From JACPFV01 sp038043245 (GTDB lineage Bacteria > Pseudomonadota > Gammaproteobacteria > Nevskiales > Nevskiaceae), in the NCBI GenBank assembly GCA_038043245.1, contig JBBTCH010000023.1:1-11252 (forward strand): DNA of 11,252 nt, in the 5' to 3' direction. The notes below the pieces were generated by a model. The model saw only the letters and a program-made list of their open reading frames with translations. It ran no database searches and was not told the DNA's origin. The position numbers were made by a program, and so were the translations under genes. Numbering within the stretch: position 1 is the stretch's first letter; each line of letters begins with the position of its first letter. Positions 1 through 6,173 of this stretch are shown in pieces.

Positions 1-1
1 C

Positions 2-193
2 GGCATCATCTACAAGGCGCTCGGCATCCCGGTGAACATGTTCACGCCGATGTTCGCGGTCGCCCGCACCGTCGGCTGGGCTGCGCACTGGATGGAGATG
101 ACCTCCGATCCGCTCAACCGCATCGGCCGTCCGCGTCAGGTGTACGTGGGTGCGCCGAAACGGGACTACGCGGAAATCGCTAAGCGGAAATAA
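2..193 (+). CDS. gltA: Citrate synthase, C-terminal fragment (5' end outside window)
   Basis: The first 63 readable codons, ending in TAA at 191-193, encode the C-terminal end of a citrate synthase, the enzyme that condenses acetyl-CoA and oxaloacetate to start the TCA cycle in the cytoplasm. The visible signature is FTPMFAVARTVGWAAHW followed by IGRPRQVYVG and a basic tail (KRDYAEIAKRK). This matches the end of hexameric type II bacterial citrate synthases, where the arginines in ARTVGW and RPRQ contact the substrate carboxylates. The RPRQ-Y-G ending argues for GltA rather than the 2-methylcitrate synthase PrpC. The catalytic His and Asp lie upstream of the window. The 3' end overlaps the converging gene on the other strand by 14 bp, with no terminator hairpin between them. 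Confidence 0.9.
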   Translation, partial: GIIYKALGIPVNMFTPMFAVARTVGWAAHWMEMTSDPLNRIGRPRQVYVGAPKRDYAEIAKRK

Positions 194-776
194 CCTCCGG
201 CGGGGACGCGGCTAGCGCTTCCGCCTCGAGCAGGCTGAGCCGTTTCATCGGCGCGCGGTCCACGGACGACAGCGGCGCGAGGCGTGTTTCGCGTTCGGAG
301 AATACGGCGACATCCACGCCCGATTCGGCTTCGCCGAACGACAGCACCGGTACCGTCTCCTCGCGTCCATCGGTGAAGCGGTAGTGCCGCTCATTCACCT
401 CGTAGGGGATATTGCGCTGCTGTAACAACCCATCGAGCTGCTCGGGTTTGTCGGCAAAGGCATGCAATTGCACGCGATGCGATTCGGTGATGGCCCCGGA
501 GATGAGTGCGCCAACCAGCCGCGGTTCAAACTCGCTGAGCAACTTCATCGCTTTCACCGCCGTATGGCGCAGGGCACTCAGCCGCGCGGTGTAGGCCTGA
601 CCGCCGAACAGACGTTGATAGCGGACGACGGCGGTCTGAATCTCGGCGGCATCCGCACGCGCATTTCGGAGGGGCAGCCCCAGCCGTTCCGCGGCTTTGT
701 CGCGAGCCGCGCGGTAATCGGTCAGCGCCTCCTCGCAGAATATCCGCGCCGCTTCCTCGACCAGATCAAGCTCCAT
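180..776 (-). CDS. Conserved protein of unknown function, possibly nucleotidyltransferase-like
   Basis: A 198-aa soluble protein with no signal peptide or membrane segment. The N-terminal half (about residues 1-85) is charged and helical, opening MELDLVEEAARIFCEEALTDY and containing VRYQRLFGGQAY. The second half holds a conserved-looking block: FEPRLVGALISGAITESHR, then VQLHAFADKPEQLDGLL, then VDVAVF and PLSSVDRAPMKRLSL. I recall similar hypothetical proteins in other Proteobacteria. The pattern of a glycine-containing turn followed by a strand and a later acidic V-D-V-A-V strand weakly suggests a nucleotidyltransferase fold. No complete catalytic motif is visible, so no function is assigned. 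Its ATG lies 5 bp after the mrcA stop, so it is probably the second gene of an mrcA operon and may depend on translational coupling, since no strong Shine-Dalgarno is present (about ACTGACCGCG before ATG). It ends in TAG inside the gltA coding sequence. Confidence 0.75.
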   Translation of the reverse strand: MELDLVEEAARIFCEEALTDYRAARDKAAERLGLPLRNARADAAEIQTAVVRYQRLFGGQAYTARLSALRHTAVKAMKLLSEFEPRLVGALISGAITESHRVQLHAFADKPEQLDGLLQQRNIPYEVNERHYRFTDGREETVPVLSFGEAESGVDVAVFSERETRLAPLSSVDRAPMKRLSLLEAEALAASPPEVISA

Positions 777-781
777 CGCGG

Positions 782-3172
782 TCAGTAAAGATCGTCCACC
801 GGCTGCTGCGGATCCGCCGGTGTGGACCCATCGTCCGGCGTCGGCAAACGTTCGACGGGGACGATTTCAGGGATCGCGTGGGTATCACCAGGCTGCGCGA
901 GTTTGCCGTTGAGCGGGTTGATGCGAACGGTCACCAGGCCTGCCGGCAGCGGCGGCCAATCCTCGGGCACACCCTTGAGCCCGCTGCGCATGAAATCCAT
1001 CCAGATGGGCAGCGCCGCCCGGCCGCCGACTTCGCCCTTGCCGAGCGGTGTCGGCTGGTCGTATCCCACCCAGGCCACGGCCACCAGCGAAGACTGGAAG
1101 CCGTTGAACCAGGCATCGGTTTCTTCGTTGGTGGTGCCGGTTTTGCCGGCGAGGTCGTTGCGCCCCAGCTCGCGTACGCGCGCGGCGGTGCCGCGGGTGG
1201 CGACGTCGCGCAGGAGATCGCGCATCAGATAGACATTGGCCGGATCAATCACGCGCGGTGCGCGGGCGGAGGCTGGCGTGGGTTCGCCAGCGATGGATCC
1301 TTCAGCGGCCACTGCGGGCTTGGGGACTTCCAGCACGACCGGGCATTGCGGGCAGGCCTGCAGGGGCTGGGCCTGAAACAGCACGGTGTTCTGGGCGTCG
1401 CGGATCTCCTTGATGAAATACGGCGTCACCAGGAACCCGCCATTGGCAAACACGGCATAGCCGCGCGCCACGTCCAGTGGCGTATACGACGGCGTGCCCA
1501 GCGCCAGGGTCAGGTCGCGTGGCATGCGCCCCGGATCGAAACCAAAACGTGCGGCGTAATCGCGCGCGTTATCGATGCCGATGGCCTGCAGGATGCGGAT
1601 CGAGACCAGGTTGCGCGATTCGATCAGGGCCTCACGCAGACGCATCGGCCCTTTGAAATCGCCGCCGTAGTTTTCCGGCCGCCAGCTGGACTCCAGCGCC
1701 GGATCGTCGAACACGATCGGCGCGTCGAGGATCACCGAGGCGGGCGTGAATTCGCCGGCAAGTGCCGCCGCGTAGAAAAATGGTTTGAAGCCGGAGCCGG
1801 GCTGGCGCCGCGCCTGTGTGACATGGTTGTACTTGTTGTGAAAGAAATCGAACCCGCCGGAGAGCGATTGGATCGCGCCGTCATGCGGGTCCAGCGCCAC
1901 CAGCGCCCCCTGCGCTTCCGGGATCTGCGCCAGCCGCCAAGTCTTGCCCGTGCGGCGCACGCGCACGAGGTCCCCTGGCGCAGGACGGTTGTCTTTGCTG
2001 AAGTTCGCCCAACTGAAGCCTTCTTGCTTCAACTCCACGACGCCTTGTGCGCTCCACAGCCGCAGCCGCTCCGGAGCGAACTCCAGCACCATTGCGGGGA
2101 TCAGCTCCGCGACCGCGGGCTTCGATTCCAGTGCGGCGGAAACCAGCGGATGTGGCTCGTCGGTTTTGAGCTTCAGCTCAGCCATCGCCTCGGCGGGTAG
2201 CCTGGCTTCGGCACCGCGCCAGCCGCGCCGCTCGTCGTAGGCGCTCAAGCCCGCGCGCAACGCGGTCACGGCAGCGGTCTGCCGTTTTGAATCAATCGTG
2301 GTGATGACGGTGTAGCCGGTCTCGTAGGCTTGTTCGCCATACCGCGCAATCAGCTCAGCGCGCACCATCTCGGCGACGAAATCCGCCTCGACTTCGGAGC
2401 CGGGCCGCGCTTCGCGCGCGCTCAACGGCTCGGCGCTGGCCTGCTGCTGCTGTTCGGCGGTAATCATGCCGAGCTGTTGCATGCGTCGTAGCACGTAGTT
2501 GCGGCGCTCGACGGCCCGTGTCGGATTGCTCAGCGGGTTGTCGCGCGAAGGCGCTTTGGGCAGCGCCGCCAGCACCGCCATCTGCGACAGCGACAGCGCG
2601 CGCGCGTCACGACCGAAATACACCTGCGCGGCGGCGCCGACGCCGTAGGCGCGGTTACCCAGGAAGATCTTGTTGAGATAGATCTCGAGGATCTCCTGTT
2701 TGTTCAGCTCTTTTTCGATCTTCAGCGCCAGCAGGATTTCGCGACCCTTGCGCACGAAGCTGCGCTCGCTGGATAAAAACACGTTGCGCGCCAGCTGCAT
2801 GGTGATGGTGCTGCCGCCCTGGCGTTTCTCCCCTGTGGTCAGCAGCGCAACGCCGGCGCGCGCCAGACCCTGCCAGTCCACGCCGGGATGCTCGAAGAAA
2901 CGGTCATCCTCGGCAGCGAGGAAGGCCTGCACCAGCTGCGGCGGGATCTGTGCATACGTCAGCGGCTCGCGCCGCTCGGCGCCGAACTCGGCCATCAGCT
3001 TGCCGTCCGCGCTGAACACACGCAGCGGCACCGGCAGCTTGATTTCGCGGATGCTGGCGACTGGTGGCAGGCCCGGTTCGATCACGAATCGGATGACCAG
3101 CCAGGCGGCTGAGAGCGAAATTACAGCGCCGATGGCTAATAGATAGAGCGGCCGTTTAAGAGTGCTGGTCAT
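782..3172 (-). CDS. mrcA: Penicillin-binding protein 1A, bifunctional peptidoglycan glycosyltransferase/transpeptidase
   Basis: A 796-aa class A PBP that polymerises lipid II into glycan strands and cross-links peptides in the periplasm. One N-terminal membrane anchor spans about residues 9-30. The GT51 glycosyltransferase domain follows with EDDRFFEH (catalytic Glu88), RQGGSTITMQLARN (118-130) and a KIEKELNKQEILEIYLN block (151-167). An OB-like insertion of the PBP1A type spans about 330-415. The transpeptidase domain has all three motifs: SGFK with nucleophile Ser460, SRN at 519-521 and KTGT at 677-680. A CPQC pair at 607-610 matches the ACPEC segment I recall from E. coli PBP1a. The length and the proline/acid-rich tail are normal for PBP1A. 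The ATG at 3170-3172 puts the short cytoplasmic tail just before the membrane anchor; its Shine-Dalgarno is weak. It is divergent from pilM, as in Pseudomonas (where it is called ponA). Confidence 0.96.
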   Translation of the reverse strand: MTSTLKRPLYLLAIGAVISLSAAWLVIRFVIEPGLPPVASIREIKLPVPLRVFSADGKLMAEFGAERREPLTYAQIPPQLVQAFLAAEDDRFFEHPGVDWQGLARAGVALLTTGEKRQGGSTITMQLARNVFLSSERSFVRKGREILLALKIEKELNKQEILEIYLNKIFLGNRAYGVGAAAQVYFGRDARALSLSQMAVLAALPKAPSRDNPLSNPTRAVERRNYVLRRMQQLGMITAEQQQQASAEPLSAREARPGSEVEADFVAEMVRAELIARYGEQAYETGYTVITTIDSKRQTAAVTALRAGLSAYDERRGWRGAEARLPAEAMAELKLKTDEPHPLVSAALESKPAVAELIPAMVLEFAPERLRLWSAQGVVELKQEGFSWANFSKDNRPAPGDLVRVRRTGKTWRLAQIPEAQGALVALDPHDGAIQSLSGGFDFFHNKYNHVTQARRQPGSGFKPFFYAAALAGEFTPASVILDAPIVFDDPALESSWRPENYGGDFKGPMRLREALIESRNLVSIRILQAIGIDNARDYAARFGFDPGRMPRDLTLALGTPSYTPLDVARGYAVFANGGFLVTPYFIKEIRDAQNTVLFQAQPLQACPQCPVVLEVPKPAVAAEGSIAGEPTPASARAPRVIDPANVYLMRDLLRDVATRGTAARVRELGRNDLAGKTGTTNEETDAWFNGFQSSLVAVAWVGYDQPTPLGKGEVGGRAALPIWMDFMRSGLKGVPEDWPPLPAGLVTVRINPLNGKLAQPGDTHAIPEIVPVERLPTPDDGSTPADPQQPVDDLY

Positions 3173-3238
3173 GGAACCGAGTCTGTGAACTGCATCACTT
3201 CCAGTGAGGTATCAGATAGTTGGGCCAGCTACTTCGAG

Positions 3239-3266
3239 TTGCACGTAAGATATTCTGCGTTATAGT
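3239..3266 (+). promoter_or_regulatory. Candidate sigma-70 promoter for pilMNOPQ
   Basis: TATAGT at 3261-3266 matches the -10 consensus at five of six positions. TTGCAC at 3239-3244, 16 bp upstream, shares only the TTG of the -35 consensus. Transcription would start near 3273 and leave a leader of about 65 nt before pilM. On the opposite strand the same bases give TATAAC (3259-3264), a possible -10 for mrcA, but I found no good -35 for it. This is a prediction from the sequence only. Confidence 0.4.
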
Positions 3267-3311
3267 AAGTAGGAGGTCGTAAGAATCTTATCCGACCGCA
3301 ACTGCAGTCAG

Positions 3312-3326
3312 CCGGTTCCAAACCGG
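3312..3326 (+). promoter_or_regulatory. Hairpin abutting the pilM ribosome-binding site
   Basis: CCGGTT (3312-3317), loop CCA, AACCGG (3321-3326) form a perfect 6-bp inverted repeat. The right arm runs directly into the pilM Shine-Dalgarno GGGGGAG (3325-3331), whose first two G residues are in the stem. The ATG follows at 3339. In RNA the stem could limit ribosome access to the first gene of the operon; that effect is inference. Confidence 0.45.
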
Positions 3327-3338
3327 GGGAGCGTCGCG

Positions 3339-4421
3339 ATGTTGAAGTCGCTGCTGGGGGGAAGAAGCCAGAGTTGTGTCGGGCTGGACATCAGTTCCAG
3401 TTCGATCAAGCTGCTGGAGCTTTCTCGCAGCAAAAGCGGGCAGTACAAGGTCGAGTCGTACGCCAACGAGCCCTTGCCCCCGGGCGCGGTCACCGACAAG
3501 CAGATCAACGATCCCAAGGTCGCCGGTGACGCCATCGGCCGCGCGCTGGCCAAATCCGGCACCAGCACGCGCAACGCCGCCATCGCCATGTCCGGCGCTG
3601 CGGTGATCACCAAGATCATCCAGATGCCCGGCGGCCTCGCGGATCATGAGATGGAAGAGCAGATCAAGGCCGAGTTCGATCAGTACGTGCCTTACAAGCT
3701 CGAGGAAGTGAATCTCGATTTCCAGGTGCTGGAAAAAATAGCCGGCAGCGATCAGGTCAATGTCATGCTCGCCGCCTGCCGCAAAGAGCAGATCGAGCAG
3801 CGCTGCGCCGCCATCGAGATCGCCGGCCTCAAGCCGACGGTGGTGGACATCGAGACCAATACGCTGGAGAACGCCTGCGAATTCCTGCGTCACCAGTTGG
3901 TGGACCGCGGCGACAAGAAGACCGTGGTCATCGTCGATGTCGGCGGCAGCAACACCGGTGTCACCGTGCTGCACGATCTCAAGACGGTATTCACCCGCGA
4001 GCAGGCGTTTGGCGGCAAGATGCTGGTCGAGGATGTCATGCGCCGCTATGGCTTGCCGATGGAAGACGCCCAGCGCTCGATCAAGCAGGGCGGCCTGCCG
4101 CAGGATTACGACAGCGAGCTGTTGCCACATTTCGTTGCCGACCTTGCCCAGCAGATCGACCGCAGCCTGCAATTCTTCTTCTCGGCTTCGTCGCAGTTCA
4201 GTTCGGTGGACCAGATCCTGCTCGCCGGCGGCTGCGCGCACATCCCCAATCTCGATCAGACCGTGCAGGACAAGATCAAGCTGCCGACGGCGGTCGCACG
4301 GCCGCTGGCCAACATGAACATCGCCAACCGCGCCAAGCCCAAGCAGCTGGCGGCGGAAGAAGCATCCTTGCTGGTCGCCTGCGGACTGGCGTTCCGCGCG
4401 TTCGACCCGGTGCGGAGCTGA
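3339..4421 (+). CDS. pilM: Type IV pilus assembly protein PilM, actin-like ATPase-fold protein
   Basis: A 360-aa cytoplasmic protein of the FtsA/actin-like family. It forms the base of the pilus alignment complex by binding the N-terminal tail of PilN. Nucleotide-fold elements are visible in order: phosphate-1 loop GLDISSSSIKLLEL (15-28), phosphate-2 loop VDVGGSNTGVTV (200-210) and adenosine motif LLAGGCAHIPNL (294-305). The segment MEEQIKAEFDQYVPYKLEEV (105-124) is typical of PilM. There is no membrane segment. The length agrees with the Pseudomonas protein of about 354 aa. The ATG is supported by a GGGGGAG Shine-Dalgarno 7 nt upstream and by the family N-terminus. It is the first gene of a five-gene operon, with only 2 bp between its TGA and the pilN ATG. 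Confidence 0.96.
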   Translation: MLKSLLGGRSQSCVGLDISSSSIKLLELSRSKSGQYKVESYANEPLPPGAVTDKQINDPKVAGDAIGRALAKSGTSTRNAAIAMSGAAVITKIIQMPGGLADHEMEEQIKAEFDQYVPYKLEEVNLDFQVLEKIAGSDQVNVMLAACRKEQIEQRCAAIEIAGLKPTVVDIETNTLENACEFLRHQLVDRGDKKTVVIVDVGGSNTGVTVLHDLKTVFTREQAFGGKMLVEDVMRRYGLPMEDAQRSIKQGGLPQDYDSELLPHFVADLAQQIDRSLQFFFSASSQFSSVDQILLAGGCAHIPNLDQTVQDKIKLPTAVARPLANMNIANRAKPKQLAAEEASLLVACGLAFRAFDPVRS

Positions 4422-4423
4422 GC

Positions 4424-4999
4424 ATGGCCACACTTCTCAACTTACTTGACTGGCGCGCCGAGCAGCGCGAGCAGCGCAAGCGCGAGTTTGGCGTCATGGC
4501 CGGCGGTGCCTTTGCCGTGGGCGTGCTGTTGTTTGGCGTGATCTGGCTCGGCGCGACCGCCCGGCTGGATAGTCAGATCCAGCGCAACGAGCGCTTGCGC
4601 GGCGAGATCACCGAAATCGAGCGCAAGACCAAGGAGATCCAGGACCTTGAGAGGACCAAGGCCAATCTGCTGGCGCGCATGCGCGTGATCGAACAGCTGC
4701 AGCAGTCGCGCACGGCGACGGTGCATTTTTTCGATGAGATCATCAATACGCTGCCGGAAGGGGTGTACATCACCTCACTGAAGCAAACCGGCAAAAAAAT
4801 CGAAATCACCGGCGTCGCCGAGTCCAACGGTCGCGTCTCGACCTACATCAAGAATTTCGAAGGCTCGCAATGGTTCACCGACCCCAGGCTGGTGGTCATC
4901 ACCAGCGCTGAAAAGAACAAGACGCGCACCAGCTCGTTCACGCTGACGGTCACCAATCTGACCCAGCCGCAGGCGCAGAATCCCGACGGAGAGGGCTGA
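4424..4999 (+). CDS. pilN: Type IV pilus inner-membrane assembly protein PilN
   Basis: A 191-aa bitopic inner-membrane protein that links cytoplasmic PilM to periplasmic PilO. The cytoplasmic tail has the PilM-binding motif as NLLDWR (6-11); most relatives read NLLPWR, so Asp replaces the usual Pro. A charged linker is followed by a single membrane helix at about 24-45, a coiled-coil at about 48-95 rich in E, R, K and Q, and a ferredoxin-like periplasmic domain at about 100-178 (TLPEGVYITSLKQTGKKIEI is typical). A GGAG Shine-Dalgarno at 4414-4417 inside pilM sits 6 nt before the ATG. Length is normal for the family. It is flanked by pilM and pilO at gaps of 2 and 3 bp, so it is co-transcribed and likely translationally coupled. 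Confidence 0.95.
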   Translation: MATLLNLLDWRAEQREQRKREFGVMAGGAFAVGVLLFGVIWLGATARLDSQIQRNERLRGEITEIERKTKEIQDLERTKANLLARMRVIEQLQQSRTATVHFFDEIINTLPEGVYITSLKQTGKKIEITGVAESNGRVSTYIKNFEGSQWFTDPRLVVITSAEKNKTRTSSFTLTVTNLTQPQAQNPDGEG

Positions 5000-5002
5000 G
5001 CC

Positions 5003-5653
5003 ATGGCCGCTCTGCAAATCGACTTCAAGAAGCTGCAGCAGGAAGCGCAGGCGCTCGACATCAACAATCTCGGCGTCTGGCCGCTGTGGGCGCGCGCAAC
5101 CACGTCCGCGATTGTCCTTGTTCTGGTGCTGGTCGGCGGCTGGTTCGGCGTCATCACCGGCATCAACGAGCAGATTGCCGGCGCGCAGATGGAGGAGCAG
5201 CAACTGCGCGCGCAGTTCGAGGAAAAACAGAAGAAAGTTGCCGCGCTGGATGCGTACAAGGAACAGCTCGAGCAGATGAAGAAGTCTTTTGGCGCCATGC
5301 TCGCCCAGCTGCCGAGCAAGACCGAAGTCGCCAACCTGCTCAACGACATTTCCCAGACCCGCGTTGCCAGCAGTCTTGAAGAAGAATTGTTCCAGCCGCA
5401 GCCGGAAGCCAACCGCGAGTTCTACGCCGAAGTGCCGAACAAGATCATCGTCACCGGCAACTATCACTCCATGGGTTTGTTTGTCAGTGGCGTCGCTGCG
5501 CTGCCGCGTATCGTCACCATTGACGATGTGACCATCGCGCCCGCTGGCGCGAATGCGCCCAAGGATCAGCTGCGCATGACGGCGACCGCCAAGACCTACC
5601 GCTATCTCGACGACAGCGAGCTGGCGGGCGCCAAGCCCGGAGCCAAGAAGTGA
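5003..5653 (+). CDS. pilO: Type IV pilus inner-membrane assembly protein PilO
   Basis: A 216-aa partner of PilN; the two form heterodimers in the inner membrane that contact PilP. A cytoplasmic stretch of about 30 residues precedes one membrane helix (about 32-53, SAIVLVLVLVGGWFGVI). A coiled-coil follows at about 55-100 (EEQQLRAQFEEKQKKVAALD), then the conserved PilO segment AMLAQLPSKTEVANLLNDIS (98-117) and a ferredoxin-like periplasmic domain containing IIVTGNYHSMGLFVSGVAAL. The C-terminus is lysine-rich. The Shine-Dalgarno GGAG at 4988-4991 lies within pilN. Its TGA overlaps the GTG start of pilP by 4 bp (GTGA), which suggests coupled translation of the two interacting products. Confidence 0.95.
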   Translation: MAALQIDFKKLQQEAQALDINNLGVWPLWARATTSAIVLVLVLVGGWFGVITGINEQIAGAQMEEQQLRAQFEEKQKKVAALDAYKEQLEQMKKSFGAMLAQLPSKTEVANLLNDISQTRVASSLEEELFQPQPEANREFYAEVPNKIIVTGNYHSMGLFVSGVAALPRIVTIDDVTIAPAGANAPKDQLRMTATAKTYRYLDDSELAGAKPGAKK

Positions 5654-6162
5654 TCCGCCACGGGCTGCTGCTGATGTCGCTGCTGGCTTTGAGCGCCTGC
5701 GGCGGTGGCGAGGATGACCTTGACCAGTTCATCAACGAGGTCAAGAGCCGTACCAGCAAGGCGATCGAGCCCTTGCCGCAGATCAAGCAATACCAGGCCT
5801 TCAGCTTCGAGCCCGGCGAACGCCGCGATCCGTTTGAGGCCAATCTCATCAGCCGCGCGCAACGGGCCGCGGCCGCAGCAGGCGGTGTGCAACCGGACTT
5901 CAACCGCAACAAGGAGCCGCTGGAAGAATTCCCGCTGGACAGCCTGCGCATGGTGGGGACCATCGAGATCAGAAAACAGAGCTACGCCCTGATCAAAGCG
6001 CCCGACGCCGTCATCCATCGGGTGGCGATCGGCGATCACCTCGGTCAGAACTACGGCAAGGTCACCAAGGTGACCGAAGCTGAAATCGAACTTTCAGAAA
6101 TTGTTCCGGACCCCTTTGGGGGCTGGAAGCAGCGCCCCGCGACCCTCGGACTCGCCGAGTAG
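5650..6162 (+). CDS. pilP: Type IV pilus assembly lipoprotein PilP
   Basis: A 170-aa periplasmic lipoprotein that bridges the inner-membrane PilNO dimer to the secretin PilQ. The start is GTG at 5650, overlapping the pilO stop; a GGAG at 5639-5642 is 7 nt upstream. The signal peptide is short and ends in a lipobox LSAC with acylated Cys17 followed by Gly-Gly-Gly. The mature part has an unstructured linker with the family motif RRDPFEAN at about 57-64. A beta-rich HR domain then runs from about 95 to the end (LRMVGTIEIRKQSYALIKAP, VHRVAIGDHLGQNYGKV, GGWKQRPATLGL). Length is close to the Pseudomonas protein (about 174 aa). It lies between pilO and pilQ as expected. Confidence 0.95.
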   Translation: MIRHGLLLMSLLALSACGGGEDDLDQFINEVKSRTSKAIEPLPQIKQYQAFSFEPGERRDPFEANLISRAQRAAAAAGGVQPDFNRNKEPLEEFPLDSLRMVGTIEIRKQSYALIKAPDAVIHRVAIGDHLGQNYGKVTKVTEAEIELSEIVPDPFGGWKQRPATLGLAE

Positions 6163-6166
6163 GAGC
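6162..6166 (+). promoter_or_regulatory. Shine-Dalgarno site of pilQ
   Basis: AGGAG at 6162-6166 begins at the last base of the pilP stop codon and sits 7 nt before the pilQ ATG at 6174. It is one of the best ribosome-binding sites in the operon. That fits a secretin needed in 12 to 15 copies per pore, although the stoichiometric reading is inference. Confidence 0.7.
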
Positions 6167-6173
6167 ACACGTC

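Noticed and set aside
878..2200. 440-codon open frame on the plus strand opposite mrcA
   Set aside because: mrcA is intact with all catalytic motifs. The opposite frame has the low-complexity composition of antisense reading and no recognisable domain.
3221..3245. Sigma-54 promoter for pilM suggested by TGGGCC...TTGCAC
   Set aside because: The GG and GC doublets are not 10 bp apart as a -24/-12 promoter requires.
3288..4433. 381-codon open frame on the minus strand opposite pilM
   Set aside because: It is fully covered by a well-supported pilM, has biased composition, and runs on into the promoter region without a plausible start.
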